Shown here one piece after another: positions 61,031 through 64,000 of a stretch of 64,000 nt of DNA. The position numbers and the translations under genes are program-made. The notes under the pieces were generated by a model. That model was not told the origin of the DNA. It saw nothing but the letters and a program-made list of their open reading frames with translations, and did not search any database. Source of the stretch: Labilibaculum antarcticum. Its GTDB lineage: Bacteria; Bacteroidota; Bacteroidia; Bacteroidales; Marinifilaceae. The DNA lies in assembly GCF_002356295.1 (NCBI RefSeq), contig NZ_AP018042.1, positions 2,822,361 to 2,886,360 of the forward strand. Direction: 5' to 3'. The stretch's first letter is position 1, and each line of letters opens with the position of its first letter.

Positions 61031-63046
61031 ATGAAAAGATTAATGTTATTGGTAATAGGTGTTTTATTAATGAATTCTTCCTTTTCACAGGATCATGGAA
61101 TCATAAATAATTCAACAAGTCCGAATGTAAATTTTAAGAGTATCAATATAGGTGATTGCCAATGGACTGAAGGTTTTTGGGCTGATAAGTTTAAAGTGTG
61201 TGAGGAGACAATGGTTCCTTACATGGGAGAATTGTTGTGTGGAGATACTGGTCATGCATTAAATAATTTCAAAATTGCAGCAGGACTAAAAGAAGGAAAG
61301 CACAAGGGTATGAAGTGGCATGATGGAGACTTCTACAAGTGGATGGAAGCTGAAATGTATGTATATGCTCAGAATAAAGATGAAAATATTCTTGCTGATT
61401 TAGATCAATACATTGATATTATTGGAAAAGCACAGCAATCGGATGGTTATTTGCAAACACAAGTTACAATCCCAGGATTAAAACGATATGGGAACCGTCA
61501 GTACCATGAAATGTATAATAGTGGTCATTTATACACAAGTGCCTGTATTCACAATCGTATTACTGGTAAAACGAATTTCTTAGACATTGCAATTAAACAT
61601 GCAGATAATTTGTATGAAACTTTTCAGCCACAGCCAGAAGAATTAGCGCGTTTTGGATTTAATCAAACACAAATAATGGGCTTGGTAGAATTGTATCGAA
61701 CTACAAAAGATAAAAAATACCTTGAGTTGGCTGAGTTGTTCATTAATATGAGAGGGAAATCAAAAGTACAACCAGATAAAACCGCAGGCTATAAGTTTAT
61801 TGGCGATATGGTTCAGGAAAGGACTCCTTTGCGGGATGAAAAAACAGCAGAAGGTCATGCTGTACTTGCTTTGTATTTTTATGCTGGAGCTGCTGATGTA
61901 TATGCTGAGACTGGAGAAAAAGCTTTGATTGATGCATTGGACAGACTGTGGGATAATGTTGTAAACAAGAAAATGTATGTAACTGGTGCGTGTGGTCAAA
62001 CACATCATGGTGTGTCGTCGCATGTCGATATGGTTCATGAGGGTTTTATCAACGAATACATGATGCCCAATTTAACTGCTTACAATGAAACTTGTGCAAA
62101 TATTTGTAACTCGATGTTTAGCTATCGCATGTTGGGAATTCATGGCGAATCTAAATATGCCGATATAATGGAGTTGGTATTATTTAATAGTGCTCTATCC
62201 GGAATCAGTATAGAAGGGAAAGATTATTTCTATGCGAATCCCTTACGCGTTTGCCATCATGCTCATGATAATCCTGATGCGGCAACTGAATTCGATGAAC
62301 GTATTCCTTATGTAGAATGCTTTTGCTGTCCTCCAAATTTGGTTCGAACCATTGCAAAAGTATCTGGTTGGGCTTATAGCATAACGAATAATGGAGTGGC
62401 TGTTAATTTATATGGAGGAAATAAATTAACAACAGAATTGTTGGATGGTTCTAAATTACAGCTATCACAGGTAACTCAATATCCATGGAATGGAGCAGTT
62501 AAAATCACCATGGAAGAATGTAAAAAGGGAGCTTTTCAACTAATGCTTCGTATTCCCGACTGGGCACAGGGGAGCAAGATTTTAGTGAACGGTAAAGATG
62601 CAGGCGTTGATGTGAAAACAGGAACATATGTGACGATTGAGCGTTCATGGAAAAAGGGTGACGTAGTTTCACTGGATATGCCTATGGATGTTAAGTTAAT
62701 TGAAGGCAATCCCTTAATTGAAGAGGTTAGAAATCAGGTAGCCGTAAAACGTGGACCTGTAGTTTATTGTGTTGAGTCACCCGATCTTCCAAAAGATGCA
62801 GGAATTCTGGATGTATATCTTCCTGTAAAATCAAATCTAAAAGTTACTTACAAACCTGATTTTTTAGGGGGCGTTTCTACTATCAGCGCAGACGTAAAGC
62901 TTCGAAAAGCGAATACTAATACGATGTATAGTGAGCTTAAAGAAGTAGAGTGGGAAACTTACAAAACACAATTTGTGCCTTATTTTTCATGGAGCAACCG
63001 TGGGAAATCGGAGATGACAGTTTGGATACCAATTGTTTGGGAATAG
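61031..63046 (+). CDS. GH127-family glycoside hydrolase (second paralogue)
   Basis: The 671-residue protein is a close paralogue of the preceding enzyme over its whole length; many blocks are identical (VPYMGE, LCGDTGHALNNFKI, GIHGESKYADIMELV). It has a signal peptide ending SSFSQ (residue 20). The zinc and nucleophile residues are kept: Glu353 and Cys355 in YNETCANIC, and Cys432-Cys433 in VECFCCPPN. Differences concentrate in loops near residues 75-80, 200-250 and 405-425, which may change specificity. It follows a terminator-like hairpin and precedes another sulfatase by 34 bp. Confidence 0.9.
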   Translation: MKRLMLLVIGVLLMNSSFSQDHGIINNSTSPNVNFKSINIGDCQWTEGFWADKFKVCEETMVPYMGELLCGDTGHALNNFKIAAGLKEGKHKGMKWHDGDFYKWMEAEMYVYAQNKDENILADLDQYIDIIGKAQQSDGYLQTQVTIPGLKRYGNRQYHEMYNSGHLYTSACIHNRITGKTNFLDIAIKHADNLYETFQPQPEELARFGFNQTQIMGLVELYRTTKDKKYLELAELFINMRGKSKVQPDKTAGYKFIGDMVQERTPLRDEKTAEGHAVLALYFYAGAADVYAETGEKALIDALDRLWDNVVNKKMYVTGACGQTHHGVSSHVDMVHEGFINEYMMPNLTAYNETCANICNSMFSYRMLGIHGESKYADIMELVLFNSALSGISIEGKDYFYANPLRVCHHAHDNPDAATEFDERIPYVECFCCPPNLVRTIAKVSGWAYSITNNGVAVNLYGGNKLTTELLDGSKLQLSQVTQYPWNGAVKITMEECKKGAFQLMLRIPDWAQGSKILVNGKDAGVDVKTGTYVTIERSWKKGDVVSLDMPMDVKLIEGNPLIEEVRNQVAVKRGPVVYCVESPDLPKDAGILDVYLPVKSNLKVTYKPDFLGGVSTISADVKLRKANTNTMYSELKEVEWETYKTQFVPYFSWSNRGKSEMTVWIPIVWE

Positions 63047-63080
63047 ATAAATAGAAATTTAATCGTAAAAAAAATAAATA

Positions 63081-64000
63081 ATGAATAATCGGTTTTTAAT
63101 TAAATTAATTGGACTAAGTTTTCTCCTATTCGTAGGATTTAGTTGTAAGTCTAAAGAAGAGGTTAAAAAGAAACCAAATATTCTTTTTATTGCAGTAGAT
63201 GATTTGCGTCCGGAATTAGGATGTTATGGTTCGGATATTGCGATATCTCCAAATTTAGATGCCTTGGCCGGCGATGGATTATTGTTCGAGAACGCATATT
63301 GTCAGCAGGCTATTTGTAGTCCTTCAAGAGCCAGTTTAATGACTGGTGCACGTCCGGAAACTATTGGAGTGATTGAAAATTACACTGATTTTAGGGATGT
63401 AAATCCTGACATTGTAACTTTGCCACAGCAACTGATGAAGTTTGGTTATGAAACAGTTTGTACAGGAAAAATTTTTCATGGAAAGTATAATGATCCAAAT
63501 TTTTCGTGGAGTAGATTACCTGTTAAGCCTAAAGTAGAACGTGCACCGACTAAAGGTGGATTTGCTTTAAAAGAGAATCAAGAGTTTTGGGAAAATGATC
63601 GTAATAAAATGGTTGCGAAGTATGGCCCGGATGCTACTAAAAACGGTTTAGCACAAGGTCCAGCATACGAATGTGCGGATGTGCCGGATGTAACCTATGA
63701 AGATGGTTACAATACGATTGCGGCAATTGAAACATTAAAAGATATGTTGGCGAAAAATCCAGATAAACCTTTCTTTTTAGGATTAGGATTAAAAAAGCCT
63801 CACTTAAATTTTATTGCCCCTAAAAAGTATTGGGATCTATACAATCGTGAAGATATTCCATTGGCTCAACAAACCGAGGCTCCAATTAATGGTGCTGCAA
63901 TGGGATTACATCCATCCTTCGAATTAAGAGCAAGATCAGGTATTCCAAAAACGGGAGTAATTAATGATACTTTGGCACGAACCTTAAAACACGGCTATTT
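63081..64000 (+). CDS. Type I sulfatase lipoprotein, iduronate-2-sulfatase-like (partial, runs off the window)
   Basis: The frame is open from ATG 63081 to the window end, giving 306 complete codons and part of the next. A lipoprotein signal ends at Cys22 (FSCKSKEE). The catalytic domain starts PNILFIAVDDLRPELGCYG, a beginning typical of iduronate-2-sulfatase-like enzymes (by memory the S1_7 group). The formylglycine Cys79 is in AICSPSRASLMTGARP. GLKKPHLNFIAP fits the same group. Its context is 34 bp after the second GH127 gene in the same direction. S1_7 members are known in carrageenan loci, which supports the general substrate call. Confidence 0.9.
   Translation, partial: MNNRFLIKLIGLSFLLFVGFSCKSKEEVKKKPNILFIAVDDLRPELGCYGSDIAISPNLDALAGDGLLFENAYCQQAICSPSRASLMTGARPETIGVIENYTDFRDVNPDIVTLPQQLMKFGYETVCTGKIFHGKYNDPNFSWSRLPVKPKVERAPTKGGFALKENQEFWENDRNKMVAKYGPDATKNGLAQGPAYECADVPDVTYEDGYNTIAAIETLKDMLAKNPDKPFFLGLGLKKPHLNFIAPKKYWDLYNREDIPLAQQTEAPINGAAMGLHPSFELRARSGIPKTGVINDTLARTLKHGY

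Noticed and set aside
58832-63046. The two GH127 genes as arabinan-degrading enzymes
   Set aside because: The catalytic residues fit both activities, but the locus has no arabinose genes and contains sulfatases, GH2 and an anhydrosugar-type pathway. It remains an alternative, not the preferred call.

Overview
The window looks like the chromosome of a marine Bacteroidota bacterium, probably of the order Marinilabiliales; I cannot place the genus. The grounds are SusC/SusD-type and FecR/ECF-regulated TonB receptors, promoters of the Bacteroidota form TTTG-N18-20-TAnnTTTG, starts preceded by A-rich sequence rather than Shine-Dalgarno boxes, the order sigma54 activator - LptE - TPR protein - SecG, and a large sulfated-polysaccharide locus.

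Layout. 1-3780 is the 3' part of an rRNA operon (16S end, tRNA-Ile, tRNA-Ala, 23S, 5S, terminator). 3800-4552 is a decayed sensor kinase. 4668-6608 has kdsB and a PAS histidine kinase on the minus strand, divergent from 6809-10020 (sigma54 activator, LptE, TPR protein, SecG). groES-groL follow, then a remnant of an M23 peptidase gene, a TPR-like protein and a small unknown gene. 14977-19900 is a minus-strand lipoprotein / ECF sigma / FecR / TonB receptor block. 20294-21688 holds a REP-associated transposase relic, its inverted repeats, a 21-bp tandem repeat and a second relic. 22124-39369 is mostly housekeeping (lepA, aspS, tadA, deoD, aroA, apt, dprA, gdhA, tatD, ansA, exbB/exbD), interrupted at 27987-28665 by a dense cluster of intergenic repeats.

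39692-64000 is a polysaccharide utilisation locus that runs off the right edge. Its first operon encodes a RhaT-like symporter, an enolase-superfamily enzyme, an aldehyde dehydrogenase, a KDPG-type aldolase, a KDG-type sugar kinase, a sulfatase, a GH2 beta-galactosidase and a small VOC-like protein. An AraC regulator, a SusC/SusD pair, a sulfatase, two GH127 paralogues and another sulfatase follow. I infer that the locus takes up sulfated red-algal galactan oligosaccharides (carrageenan type is my first choice), desulfates them, removes galactose and 3,6-anhydrogalactose, and converts the anhydro sugar by oxidation, cycloisomerisation, phosphorylation and aldol cleavage to pyruvate and glyceraldehyde 3-phosphate.

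The most useful new observation is a shared operator. Half-sites GGTAAAA and GGTAAWT spaced exactly 21 bp apart occur upstream of the symporter operon, of susC and of the second sulfatase operon. A promoter-like element sits at the same 60-bp offset from each. The AraC protein encoded inside the locus is the obvious candidate regulator. The second unusual layer is intergenic: TGY/RCA-triloop hairpins with different but self-complementary stems recur at two loci 7 kb apart, one of them beside the transposase relic.
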